Below are positions 1 to 8,444 of a DNA stretch of 37,925 bases, one piece after another (within the stretch, counting starts at the first letter, position 1; each line of letters opens with the position of its first letter). The stretch comes from Clostridia bacterium (GTDB taxonomy: Bacteria > Bacillota > Clostridia > Oscillospirales > Acutalibacteraceae). A model generated the notes under the pieces. The model was not told where the DNA came from. It saw nothing but the letters and a program-made list of their open reading frames with translations, and did not search any database. The DNA is taken from contig JAFQIG010000079.1 of NCBI GenBank assembly GCA_017397655.1, positions 1 to 37,925 on the forward strand, written 5' to 3'. The position numbers were made by a program, and so were the translations under genes.

Positions 1-492
1 ATCGCTCAGGGTGCACAGCCCATTTCAAGCTACAACTACGGTGCAGGAAATGTTGACAGAGTAAAGAAAACATTCCGATTATTACTCACTTGCTGCCTTA
101 CATATTCAGTTGTTTTTTGCACACTGATTATGATATTTCCGCAGATATTTGCAGGAATATTCACACCCGACGCATCACTCATTGATTTCACGGCAAAGGC
201 ACTCCGTATCTACTGCGGTGCTATGTTCCTTTTCGGAATACAGATAGCCTGCCAGATGACATTTGTTTCAATCGGCAACGCACCTTGCTCGATCATCGTT
301 GCAATAGTGCGTAAATTCGTTCTGCTTCTCCCGTTTATCTACATTATGCCGAATCTGGTTGCGGACAAAACAATGGGCGTTTACCTTGCCGAACCTACCG
401 CAGATTTTCTTGCGATTGCTTTCACGTCAATACTTTTTGCGGTTCAGTTCAGAAAATCAATGAGGAAGCTTGAAGAAAAAACAACAGCATAA
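1..492 (+). CDS. MATE family multidrug/cation efflux transporter, C-terminal part
   Basis: The reading frame is open from the first base of the window, so the gene begins upstream and only about 163 residues are visible. The first residues (QPISSYNYGAGN) match the conserved QP-x-SYNYGA-x motif at the start of the second half of MATE exporters. These proteins expel drugs or organic cations in exchange for Na+ or H+ across the cytoplasmic membrane. Four to five hydrophobic stretches follow, and the protein ends in a short charged tail (RKSMRKLEEK), which is typical. The assignment to MATE is firm. The substrate cannot be told. A hairpin lies just after the stop codon. Confidence 0.88.
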   Translation: MAQGAQPISSYNYGAGNVDRVKKTFRLLLTCCLTYSVVFCTLIMIFPQIFAGIFTPDASLIDFTAKALRIYCGAMFLFGIQIACQMTFVSIGNAPCSIIVAIVRKFVLLLPFIYIMPNLVADKTMGVYLAEPTADFLAIAFTSILFAVQFRKSMRKLEEKTTA

Positions 493-500
493 ACAAGAAC

Positions 501-533
501 AGCAGGCAACATTCTTGTGTGATGTTGCCTGCT
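501..533 (+). terminator. Hairpin between the MATE gene and a convergent small gene
   Basis: A perfect 12-bp inverted repeat (501-512 with 522-533, loop of 9) lies between two convergent genes. Neither side carries a long T-tract, so it may act weakly or in both directions. Confidence 0.55.
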
Positions 534-539
534 GAAAAA

Positions 540-797
540 TTATCTCATTTCGGATAGCGGGGTGTAGTCCGTGCTGTTTCTTAAATAGTCTGCCAACTTA
601 CCGCTTAGCAGTAATTTGACATAGCTTATGGGTTCGTTGTAGATGAGATAATCAAGCTCCGATACCTCATACACATTGTTTGCATATTCGTTTTCAACGG
701 CGATGCAGTCGATGGATACCACTGAGCCATTAGTTAATTTTACTTCAACACAAGCAGTATCAATGTTAAATTCGCAAGACAAAATATTGTTTTTCAT
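540..797 (-). CDS. Small conserved hypothetical protein (85 aa, possibly DUF6061-like)
   Basis: A soluble, acidic protein of about 85 residues with no membrane segment, signal peptide or Cys cluster. The N-terminal half alternates in a beta-strand-like way (ILSCEFN, CVEVKLTNGS, VVSIDCIAVEN) and the C-terminal half looks helical. From memory it resembles the small DUF6061-type proteins of Clostridia, but I could not confirm this. I prefer the ATG at 797. The upstream TTG at 806 would have the purine-rich gaaagaaa stretch directly against it, whereas the ATG has it about 9 bases away. It is convergent with the MATE gene and has its own upstream gap. No function is proposed. Confidence 0.6.
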   Translation of the reverse strand: MKNNILSCEFNIDTACVEVKLTNGSVVSIDCIAVENEYANNVYEVSELDYLIYNEPISYVKLLLSGKLADYLRNSTDYTPLSEMR

Positions 798-895
798 AAT
801 TTGCAATTTCTTTCAGTTATTAATGATAGCATGAAACAATGTGTGTTTAACCGCCGTTAACAATTTATTCATTGAATCCGTTATGAACACTCGTA

Positions 896-925
896 CCATA
901 AAAAAAGGGCTGTAAAAAAACAGCC
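896..925 (-). terminator. Second of two tandem terminators after ddh
   Basis: A GGCTGT/ACAGCC hairpin (908-913 with 920-925) is followed on the minus strand by a long T-run (896-906). It lies just beyond the larger hairpin at 932-964, so the six-gene operon appears to end with two terminators. Confidence 0.7.
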
Positions 926-931
926 TGAAAA

Positions 932-964
932 AATCCGAGATTCGTAAAAAGCGAGTCTCGGATT
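932..964 (-). terminator. Intrinsic terminator after ddh (bidirectional form)
   Basis: The arms 932-944 and 952-964 pair over 13 bp with one mismatch. A-runs on the left and T-runs on the right flank them, so it could stop transcription from either side. It lies 48 bp beyond the ddh stop codon. Confidence 0.8.
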
Positions 965-1011
965 TTTTGTTTAGAAATGTTAAAATGTGAAAAAATCAGT
1001 TTTCATCATTT

Positions 1012-1995
1012 TTACAGCATTATTTTAATCAATTCTTCTGTGCTTTTCTCGCTCAAATATTTAGGCGCGATATCAAATGCGGTCATACAACCTTTTTCAC
1101 CTTTTTTATACAATCTCCAGGCCGCCCTTGCATACGCCGTGAGGACGGAAGCGGTAAACTCAGGATTTGAATCAAGCTTTAAACTGTATTCGATAATGTG
1201 CTGATTCTCTCCATTCAATCCGGTTCTTCCGCTTCGAATGACAAATCCACCGTGAGGGATACCACTATGATTTTTTCTCATCTCCTCTTCGGTGATAAAG
1301 TGAACCTTTGTATTGTATTCTGCAAAATAATTCGGCATCGTCACGATCTCTTTTTCAATTTGTGCTAAATCAGCACCTTCCTCAGCCACAACAAAGCACT
1401 CTCTTATATGCTTTTCTCTTGTAGATAATTCAGGGGATTCTCCGCTCCGTACGGTTGCCAACGCTGACTCTGCCGGGATTGTATACTGCTTGGCATCAAG
1501 GACCCCGGTGATTCTTCGAACAGCATCAGAATGCCCCTGGCTCACGCCTTTTCCCCAAAACGTATAATCCTTTCCGTTTGGCAGGATTGCTGATGAATAC
1601 ATTCTGTTAATCGAAAACATGCCGGGATCCCAACCGACAGAAATAACAGCAACCTTTTCAGAACTCTTTGCTGATTTGTTTACATTCTCAAAATGCTCCG
1701 GAATTTTAGCGTGTGTATCAAAGCTATCGACAACATTAAAATATTTTGCTAATTCAGGCGTTTGCTTCGGAAGATCTGTTGCACTTCCTCCGCAAATAAC
1801 CATAACGTCAATTTTGTCAGTCCATGCCAAAACGTTATCGGTACTCACCAACGGTACATCAACGGAATTTATTTTTAACGTTGCAGGATCACGTCTCGTA
1901 AATACAGCAACAAGCTCCATATCACTTGCCGCATTTACAGCCATCTCTACTCCTTTTGCAAGATTTCCATATCCATAAATACCAATTCGAATCAT
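1012..1995 (-). CDS. ddh: meso-Diaminopimelate dehydrogenase
   Basis: This 327-residue NADP-dependent enzyme reductively aminates L-2-amino-6-oxopimelate (tetrahydrodipicolinate) with free ammonium to meso-diaminopimelate, in one step to the lysine and peptidoglycan precursor. The N-terminus is a Rossmann fold (IRIGIYGYGNLAKGVE, residues 2-17). Family stretches such as VAVFTRRDP, VMVICGGSATDLPKQ, VSVGWDPGMFS, WGKGVSQGHSDA and PHGGFVIRSG are present, and the length matches known Ddh. The ATG at 1995 is chosen because GAAAGGAA lies 7 bases before it; a longer frame would run into purF. It sits 19 bp behind purF and is the last gene of the operon. Because Ddh consumes NH4+, it fits the nitrogen theme of the genes upstream. 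Confidence 0.93.
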   Translation of the reverse strand: MIRIGIYGYGNLAKGVEMAVNAASDMELVAVFTRRDPATLKINSVDVPLVSTDNVLAWTDKIDVMVICGGSATDLPKQTPELAKYFNVVDSFDTHAKIPEHFENVNKSAKSSEKVAVISVGWDPGMFSINRMYSSAILPNGKDYTFWGKGVSQGHSDAVRRITGVLDAKQYTIPAESALATVRSGESPELSTREKHIRECFVVAEEGADLAQIEKEIVTMPNYFAEYNTKVHFITEEEMRKNHSGIPHGGFVIRSGRTGLNGENQHIIEYSLKLDSNPEFTASVLTAYARAAWRLYKKGEKGCMTAFDIAPKYLSEKSTEELIKIML

Positions 1996-2014
1996 ATTAT
2001 TATTTCCTTTCTCA

Positions 2015-3436
2015 TCATTCTTCGCCAGTCCAGCAATAAGTGCAAATCTTATCACGCTCAAGACCAATTGCCTCAAGAATTCCATCTAAGCTCTGATAAC
2101 CAAGAGAGTCAAATCCCATTTCTTCACAAATAGTTCGAAGCAGACACTTTCCGCGCTCTGTGCTTGCATCAGCGTATTCTGCGATATGAGCCTTTCCTTC
2201 TTCCCCTTCTCTTTGCTGTATTATTCTTCGGGCAATCAGTTCCATCTCCGAATTGCTTCGAGAAAAATTCAAATATTTGCAAGAGAACATTATCGGAGGA
2301 CAAGCAGAACGCATATGAACCTCTTTTGCTCCGGATTGATAAAGAAAATCTACTGTTTCACGCAGTTGTGTTCCACGAACGATGGAATCATCGACCAAAA
2401 GCAATTTCTTTCCGTTTATTCGCTCGGGAACGGGAATCTGTTTCATTTCCGCAATCAGATTTCGCATTTCTTGGTTGGCGGGCGTGAACGAACGCGCCCA
2501 GGTCGGTGTATATTTTATAAAAGGGCGAGCAAAAGGCTTCTGAGACATATTGGAATAGCCTATTGCATGTGGTACACCCGAGTCGGGAACTCCCGCAACG
2601 TAGTCCACGTCGGGAATTCCATTCTGTAAGGCTTCGTCACGCGCCATAATTTCTCCGTTTTTACAACGCATCACCTCAACATTGATCCCTTCATAGTTGG
2701 AGTTGGGATACCCGTAGTACGTCCACATAAATGCGCAAATCTTCATATTATCTCCGGGCTTTGATAACTGTTCAATTCCGTCAGCAGTAATTTTTACGAT
2801 TTCTCCGGGACCGAGATTGTAATACATACTGTATCCAAGCTTTTGGAATGCGAAGGATTCAATACACGCACAATATCCCGTTTCTTTTTTTCCTATTTCA
2901 ACAGGAAGTCTTCCGACCTTATCACGAGCAACGATAAGGCAATCGGGCTTCATTAAAAGGATCGTACACGACCCATCGATTACCTCCCTTGCATAGCGAA
3001 TACCATCGACAATATTATCACACTGATTGATTAAACCGGCGATCAATTCCGTAGAATTAACCTTTCCGGAGGACATTGCCATAAACTGATGACCTACACC
3101 GGAAAAAGTCTTTTCAACCAATTCTTCTGCATTGTTGATAATCCCAACAGTCGCAATTGCAAAAAGTCCAAGATGGCTGCGCACCAACAGCGGCTGAGGA
3201 TCGGAATCTGAGATACATCCAACGCCGACCGTTCCGCTCATTTTCTCCAAGTCACTCTCAAATTTTGTTCGAAACGGTGTGCTTGTGATGCTGTGTATCT
3301 GACGCTGATAGCCCTTCTCCGTGTCATAGAAGATCATTCCGCCTCGCTTAGTCCCTAAATGAGAATGATAGTCTGTGCCAAAGAACACGTCATATTTACA
3401 GTTTTCTGTTGATATTGCTCCAAAAAAACCACCCAT
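2015..3436 (-). CDS. purF: PurF-like amidophosphoribosyltransferase with a degenerate glutaminase site
   Basis: A 473-residue protein with the PurF architecture: an N-terminal Ntn-hydrolase domain (1-230) and a C-terminal phosphoribosyltransferase domain. The PRPP loop (LLVDDSIVRGT, about 346-356) is intact. Four Cys at 234, 386, 465 and 468 (the last two as CTYC) sit where Bacillus-type PurF binds its 4Fe-4S cluster. The glutaminase centre is not intact. The protein starts Met-Gly-Gly-Phe-Phe-Gly instead of Met-Cys-Gly-Ile-Phe-Gly, so the nucleophile Cys1 is Gly (codon GGT). The RYSTxG motif is replaced around residues 71-77 (GVGCISD), the HNG oxyanion motif by TVG (about 96-98), and the TSDTE motif by KVNSTE (125-130). 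Ammonia-dependent phosphoribosylamine synthesis is therefore likely. Start: ATG with GAAAGGAA upstream. From memory, this Gly-type branch occurs in other anaerobes. Confidence 0.9.
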   Translation of the reverse strand: MGGFFGAISTENCKYDVFFGTDYHSHLGTKRGGMIFYDTEKGYQRQIHSITSTPFRTKFESDLEKMSGTVGVGCISDSDPQPLLVRSHLGLFAIATVGIINNAEELVEKTFSGVGHQFMAMSSGKVNSTELIAGLINQCDNIVDGIRYAREVIDGSCTILLMKPDCLIVARDKVGRLPVEIGKKETGYCACIESFAFQKLGYSMYYNLGPGEIVKITADGIEQLSKPGDNMKICAFMWTYYGYPNSNYEGINVEVMRCKNGEIMARDEALQNGIPDVDYVAGVPDSGVPHAIGYSNMSQKPFARPFIKYTPTWARSFTPANQEMRNLIAEMKQIPVPERINGKKLLLVDDSIVRGTQLRETVDFLYQSGAKEVHMRSACPPIMFSCKYLNFSRSNSEMELIARRIIQQREGEEGKAHIAEYADASTERGKCLLRTICEEMGFDSLGYQSLDGILEAIGLERDKICTYCWTGEE

Positions 3437-3464
3437 ATAAAACTGTTCCTTTCTTGAAAATAAT

Positions 3465-3495
3465 AACGCAGAGGTGGCATGACCTCCCCTGCGTT
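3465..3495 (-). promoter_or_regulatory. Hairpin between purC and purF
   Basis: A 7-bp stem (3465-3471 with 3489-3495) and an inner 4-bp stem (3472-3475 with 3482-3485) form a strong hairpin 9 bp after the purC stop. On the minus strand it is followed by ATTATTTTC and then the purF ribosome site. It could be a leaky terminator or RNA-processing site that lowers expression of purF and ddh relative to purC. This is inference. Confidence 0.5.
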
Positions 3496-3503
3496 TAAGG
3501 CGA

Positions 3504-4193
3504 TTATGCGAAGAACAGCTTGTTGAGTGTCATAGGATCAATATATTCGCCATCCTTATAAACGCGCATATTTCCGGAGGCGATCTCGTCAATCAACATC
3601 ACATTACCCTGTGCATCATAACCGAATTCAAATTTAATATCGTAAAGATCAAGGCCTTTTGCTTTCAAGTCGTCAGCTACAATCCTTGTAATAGCCTGAG
3701 TCTGAGCCTTGAGAGAATCATACTGTTCTGCGGTCATAACGCCGAGATCCACCAGACCGTCTTTCGTAACAAGAGGATCACCTTTAGCATCGTTCTTAAA
3801 GGTAGTTTCAACATATGCAGGAAGATCTTGTCCCTCTGTACAATAATCGGAGTAGCGGCGGTAGAAAGAGCCGACTGCTTTATAACGGCAAATAACTTCT
3901 AAACCCTTGCCAAATACTTTTGCAGGAAGAACTTCCATTGTAGTGTCATCAAGGTTTGCAGAAACATAGTGCGTGCGAATGCCGGCAGCATTAATTTTCT
4001 CAAAGAAATAGATGGACATACGCAGGTTGACATCGCCAACACCTTCGATTGTCAAACCTACAGAGTTTTCGCCCGGATCAAAAACACCGTCTTTACCTGT
4101 ACAGTCATCCTTAAAAAGCAACAGACAATTACCGTTAGTGAGTTCATAAACATTTTTGGTTTTTCCTGTGTATAAAAGCTTTAAATTCTCCAT
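3504..4193 (-). CDS. purC: Phosphoribosylaminoimidazole-succinocarboxamide synthase (SAICAR synthetase)
   Basis: A 229-residue cytoplasmic enzyme that couples CAIR and aspartate with ATP to SAICAR in de novo purine synthesis. The start [12 protein letters not shown] is the ATP-binding lobe, followed by KDDCTGKDG, the [12 protein letters not shown] substrate motif, and [10 protein letters not shown] with [12 protein letters not shown] for metal and nucleotide binding. The length is normal. The ATG at 4193 is preferred over an upstream in-frame start because AAAGAGGT precedes it at good spacing. It lies 76 bp after carB and 67 bp before purF. It is the only gene of this group whose nitrogen donor is an amino acid. 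It has no unusual features. Confidence 0.95.
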   Translation of the reverse strand: MENLKLLYTGKTKNVYELTNGNCLLLFKDDCTGKDGVFDPGENSVGLTIEGVGDVNLRMSIYFFEKINAAGIRTHYVSANLDDTTMEVLPAKVFGKGLEVICRYKAVGSFYRRYSDYCTEGQDLPAYVETTFKNDAKGDPLVTKDGLVDLGVMTAEQYDSLKAQTQAITRIVADDLKAKGLDLYDIKFEFGYDAQGNVMLIDEIASGNMRVYKDGEYIDPMTLNKLFFA

Positions 4194-4269
4194 TTTAATA
4201 CCTCTTTCTTCATTCAAGCAGTGACATAACCACCTGTTATTTTTATTTAAATATTGTTATTCAACCAAA

Positions 4270-7200
4270 TCAGGCATCAATAGTAGAAATGGTCAGAGTT
4301 GTTTCTTCCAGAACATCAAGAAGAACCCTTACGGTATCGAGTGCAGTAAATATTGTTACATTGTTTTCGATTGAATAACGGCGAATCTGATGACCATCGT
4401 TGTTTTCTTCGTGTGCATTAAGGTCTTTTGTATTGATAACATAAGCAATATGACCCTGACGAAGCGCTTCCGGAATCTCTGTGCTTCCTTCACTGATTTT
4501 GCCGAGAACGTGAGTTCTTATGCCGTGATCTTTAAGGAACTGAGCCGTCCCTTGGGTTGCCTGAATATTGAAACCGAGCTTATAGAAACGGCGGATAAGA
4601 GGAAGCGTTTCTTCTTTATCCTTATCTGCAACTGTTACAAAAACAGTACCATAATTCTGAAGATGCATCCCCGATGCCTGAAGAGCTTTGTAAAGAGCTC
4701 TGTTTAATTTATCATCGTAACCGATTGCTTCACCTGTCGATTTCATTTCAGGTGAAAGGTAAGCGTCAAGTCCGCGAATTTTGTTGAATGAGAATACGGG
4801 AACTTTTACATACCAACGTTTCTTTTCTTCAGGATAGATATCAAAGATACCCTGCTCTTTAAGGCTCTTACCCATAATTACTTCTGTTGCAATATCTGCA
4901 AGAGAATAGCCGGTTGCTTTTGAAAGGAAGGGCACTGTTCTTGAAGAACGAGGGTTAACTTCGATGATATAAACATCATCGTTTTCGTCAACAATGAACT
5001 GAATGTTGAAAAGACCAACAATACCGATTCCGAGACCAAGCTTCTTTGCATACTGAAGAATTATACCTTTAACCTTGTTTGAAATACTGAATGCAGGATA
5101 AACGCTGATAGAGTCACCGGAGTGAATACCTGTTTTTTCAACAAGCTCCATAATACCGGGAACAAATACATCTCTGCCGTCGCAGATAGCATCAACCTCC
5201 ACCTCTTTACCGTAAATATATTTATCGACAAGAACGGGCTTGTCCTCATCAATTTCAACGGCTGTTCTGAGGTAATGACGAAGCTGTTCTTCATTTGCAA
5301 CAATCTGCATAGCACGTCCGCCAAGAACGAAGGAAGGACGAACAAGAACAGGATAGCCGATTTCGGCTGCAGCTGCGATACCATCTTCAAGATTTGTAAC
5401 AGCCTTACCTTTTGCACGAGGAATATTAAGTTCATTAAGAAGGTTTTCAAATGCATTACGGTCTTCCGCACGGTCAATGGCAGCACAGTCAGTACCGATA
5501 ATCTTAACACCACGGTCGTGAAGAGGCTGAGCAAGGTTGATAGCAGTCTGACCGCCAAGAGATGCAACAACACCTTCAGGCTTTTCAAACTCAACAATGT
5601 TCATAACATCTTCGGGAGTAAGGGGTTCGAAATAAAGCTTATCTGCAGTTGTATAGTCGGTAGAAACAGTTTCGGGGTTATTGTTGATGATAATAGCCTC
5701 GTAACCTGCATTCTTAATAGTCATAACTGCATGAACAGTTGAATAGTCGAATTCAACACCCTGACCGATACGTATGGGACCTGCTCCGAGAACGATAATC
5801 TTTTTCTTATCAGTAAGGCGAGAGGCATTCTCACCTGTGTATGAAGAGTAGAAATAAGGAATATATGCATTTGTGTGGCAAGTGTCAACCATCTTGAACG
5901 CAGGGAAAAGATTAATTTCCTTACGCATATTATAAACGTCAAGTTCATTACAGTTCCAAAGACGAGCAATATATTTATCACTGAAGCCCATTTTCTTAGC
6001 AGCAACAAGAATATCGTTATCTTTATTAACACGGAGTTTTTCTTCCATGTCGATGATGTTTTTGAATACCTCGAGGAAGTAAGGTGTAATCATTGTGATT
6101 TCATGAATCTTTTCAATAGAAACACCATGATAAATAAGTTCCGCAATAGCAAATATGTTATCAGAACGGAACTCCGAAATATATTCAAGGAGCTCTTCGG
6201 CGCTCATATTATCAAATTTAGAAAGATACATATGGTTAGCACCGATTTCAAGAGAACGAATGCCCTTAAGAAGAGCTTCTTCAAGGGTCGAACCGATACC
6301 CATGATTTCACCTGTTGCCTTCATCTGAGTGCCGAGCTTATTAGTAGCAGAAGCAAACTTGTCGAATGGGAAACGAGGTAATTTAGCAATAACATAATCA
6401 AGTCTGGGCTCAAATGCAGCGTTAGTATTAGCAATCTGAATTTCTTCAAGAGCCATACCTACAGCGATTTTTGCAGTAACGCGGGCAATAGGATATCCTG
6501 AAGCCTTTGATGCAAGAGCTGAAGAACGGGAAACTCTGGGGTTAACCTCGATAAGATAATATTCAGAAGTATGAGGATTGAGAGCGAACTGAACATTACA
6601 GCCACCTTCAATTTTAAGCTCTTTGATAAGCTTGATAGCTGAATCATTGAGCATCTTCTCATCTTCTTTGCTGAGTGTCATAATAGGTGCTACAACGCAG
6701 GAGTCACCGGTATGAACACCAACCGGGTCGATATTTTCCATACCGCAGATGGTGATGGCGTGATCATTGGAGTCACGCATAACCTCAAATTCGATTTCCT
6801 TATAACCCTTAACTGACTTCTCGATGAGAGCCTGATGAACAGGAGATAATTTAAATGCATTTGTACCGATTTCAATAAGCTCTTCTTCATTATATGCGAA
6901 GCCGCCGCCTGTACCACCGAGAGTAAATGCAGGACGAACAACAACGGGATAACCGATACGGTCTGCTGCCGCCTTCGCTTCCTCTAATGAGTAAGTGATT
7001 TCTGAGGGAATAACGGGCTCGCCGATAGATTCGCAAAGCTCTTTGAACATTTCACGGTCCTCTGCACGTTCAATAGAAGCGCTTGAAGTACCGAGAAGCT
7101 TTACTTCACATTCTTTAAGAACACCTTTTTTTTCAAGCTGCATTGCAAGGTTAAGACCTGTCTGACCACCGATACCGGGAATAATAGCATCGGGACGCTC

Positions 7201-7440
7201 ATGACGAATAATCTTTGCAACATATTCAAGAGTAAGAGGCTCCATATACACCTTATCTGCGATAATGGTGTCAGTCATAATTGTTGCGGGGTTTGAGTTA
7301 ACAAGAACAACCTCGTAACCTTCCTCTTTAAGTGCCAAGCAAGCCTGAGTACCTGCATAGTCAAACTCTGCTGCCTGACCTATAACTATAGGACCTGAGC
7401 CTATAATCAAAACCTTTTTAATATCTGTTCTCTTTGCCAT
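4270..7440 (-). CDS. carB: Carbamoyl-phosphate synthase large subunit
   Basis: A full-length 1056-residue CarB that makes carbamoyl phosphate from bicarbonate, two ATP and ammonia for pyrimidine and arginine synthesis. Two homologous ATP-grasp halves are clear. The first (about 1-400) has IGSGPIVIGQAAEFDYAGTQ and GGTGGGFAYN; the second (about 550-940) has LGAGPIRIGQGVEFDYS and VLGGRAM. A C-terminal MGS-like allosteric domain (about 940-1056) follows. The ribosome site GAGGAAA overlaps the guaA stop region, so the two genes are co-transcribed (11-bp gap). The notable point is context: no carA (glutaminase subunit) lies on either side or anywhere in this window. Isolated CarB can use free ammonia, so this copy may work alone or pair with a CarA encoded elsewhere. 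Confidence 0.96.
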   Translation of the reverse strand: MAKRTDIKKVLIIGSGPIVIGQAAEFDYAGTQACLALKEEGYEVVLVNSNPATIMTDTIIADKVYMEPLTLEYVAKIIRHERPDAIIPGIGGQTGLNLAMQLEKKGVLKECEVKLLGTSSASIERAEDREMFKELCESIGEPVIPSEITYSLEEAKAAADRIGYPVVVRPAFTLGGTGGGFAYNEEELIEIGTNAFKLSPVHQALIEKSVKGYKEIEFEVMRDSNDHAITICGMENIDPVGVHTGDSCVVAPIMTLSKEDEKMLNDSAIKLIKELKIEGGCNVQFALNPHTSEYYLIEVNPRVSRSSALASKASGYPIARVTAKIAVGMALEEIQIANTNAAFEPRLDYVIAKLPRFPFDKFASATNKLGTQMKATGEIMGIGSTLEEALLKGIRSLEIGANHMYLSKFDNMSAEELLEYISEFRSDNIFAIAELIYHGVSIEKIHEITMITPYFLEVFKNIIDMEEKLRVNKDNDILVAAKKMGFSDKYIARLWNCNELDVYNMRKEINLFPAFKMVDTCHTNAYIPYFYSSYTGENASRLTDKKKIIVLGAGPIRIGQGVEFDYSTVHAVMTIKNAGYEAIIINNNPETVSTDYTTADKLYFEPLTPEDVMNIVEFEKPEGVVASLGGQTAINLAQPLHDRGVKIIGTDCAAIDRAEDRNAFENLLNELNIPRAKGKAVTNLEDGIAAAAEIGYPVLVRPSFVLGGRAMQIVANEEQLRHYLRTAVEIDEDKPVLVDKYIYGKEVEVDAICDGRDVFVPGIMELVEKTGIHSGDSISVYPAFSISNKVKGIILQYAKKLGLGIGIVGLFNIQFIVDENDDVYIIEVNPRSSRTVPFLSKATGYSLADIATEVIMGKSLKEQGIFDIYPEEKKRWYVKVPVFSFNKIRGLDAYLSPEMKSTGEAIGYDDKLNRALYKALQASGMHLQNYGTVFVTVADKDKEETLPLIRRFYKLGFNIQATQGTAQFLKDHGIRTHVLGKISEGSTEIPEALRQGHIAYVINTKDLNAHEENNDGHQIRRYSIENNVTIFTALDTVRVLLDVLEETTLTISTIDA

Positions 7441-7451
7441 ATAAATTTCCT

Positions 7452-8432
7452 CTATTCGAATTCTATGGTTCCAACAGGTTTGGGCGTGACATCCACCATG
7501 ACACGATTGATACCGTCAACCTCATGGGTAATGCGATTCGTAATATGGTGAATCATCGGATAAGGAATTTCTTCGATGGTGGCACTCATCGCATCGGTGG
7601 TATTCACTGCACGGATAATAGCTGCCCAGCCTTCGTAGCGCTTGCCGTCTTTTACACCGACGCTCTTAAAATCGGGAACGGCGATAAAATACTGCCATAC
7701 CTTTTCTGCTAAACCGTTCTTATCAAATTCTTCTCGCAGGATAGCATCGGCCTCTCTCAGAGCGTGCAAACGGTCACGTGTAATAGCACCGAGGCAACGA
7801 ACACCAAGACCGGGACCGGGGAACGGCTGGCGGTACACCATATTGTGCGGAAGTCCAAGTGCCTCACCCACAACACGAACCTCATCTTTGAAGAGCAGTT
7901 TGACAGGTTCAACCAGTTCAAACTGCATATCTTCAGGCAGACCGCCCACGTTGTGATGTGCCTTAACACCATCACTTTCAAGAATGTCGGGATAAATCGT
8001 GCCTTGTGCAAGGAATGAAATGCCTTCAAGCTTGGAGGCTTCTTCATCAAAGACCTTGATAAACTCACCGCCGATGATCTTGCGCTTCTTTTCAGGTTCG
8101 CTGACACCGTCAAGCAGATCAAGGAATCTGTCGGTGGCGTCTACATAGATCAGGTTAGCACCCAGTTCTCTGCCAAACACCTCAATGACCTGTTCAGATT
8201 CACCCTTACGCATCAGACCGTGATTAACGTGAACACAGATGAGCTGCTTACCGATTGCCTTAATAAGAAGTGCGGCAACGACCGATGAATCAACTCCACC
8301 GGAAAGAGCGAGCAAAACCTTTTTGTCGCCGACCTGCTCTCTAATTTCTTTTACTTGGTTCTCTATAAACGCTTCAGCAAGCGCTTTTGTTGTTATACGC
8401 TCCATATTCTCGGGGCGAACTGTTTTCTCCAT
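7452..8432 (-). CDS. guaA: GMP synthase, ATP-pyrophosphatase subunit without a glutaminase domain
   Basis: A 326-residue protein covering only the synthetase part of GMP synthase, which converts XMP, ATP and ammonia to GMP. The PP-loop LSGGVDSS (about 43-50) is followed by HVNHGLMRKGE and GTIYPDILES. The C-terminal dimerisation and XMP domain has RQPFPGPGLGVR and the terminal KPVGTIEFE. Most bacterial GuaA proteins are about 510-525 residues and begin with a class I glutaminase domain of about 200 residues, which is absent here. The start is secure: GGAGG lies at 8440-8445 and overlaps the previous stop. The architecture is like archaeal split GMP synthases, but no partner glutaminase gene is in the window. 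The gene lies between the CofE-like gene and carB in one operon. Confidence 0.95.
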   Translation of the reverse strand: MEKTVRPENMERITTKALAEAFIENQVKEIREQVGDKKVLLALSGGVDSSVVAALLIKAIGKQLICVHVNHGLMRKGESEQVIEVFGRELGANLIYVDATDRFLDLLDGVSEPEKKRKIIGGEFIKVFDEEASKLEGISFLAQGTIYPDILESDGVKAHHNVGGLPEDMQFELVEPVKLLFKDEVRVVGEALGLPHNMVYRQPFPGPGLGVRCLGAITRDRLHALREADAILREEFDKNGLAEKVWQYFIAVPDFKSVGVKDGKRYEGWAAIIRAVNTTDAMSATIEEIPYPMIHHITNRITHEVDGINRVMVDVTPKPVGTIEFE

Positions 8433-8444
8433 GTCTGTTCCTCC

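Noticed and set aside
977-1204. 75-residue frame on the plus strand over the end of ddh
   Set aside because: Antisense to ddh, without a ribosome site; composition looks like a shadow frame.
3421-3440. PurF start-site misreading as the cause of the missing Cys
   Set aside because: The frame, ribosome site and following FFG residues agree with the family start, and other glutaminase motifs are also altered, so a wrong start does not explain it.
4390-6381. Several long open frames on the plus strand opposite carB
   Set aside because: They lie fully antisense to a full-length, strongly conserved carB, lack ribosome sites and show no recognisable motifs.
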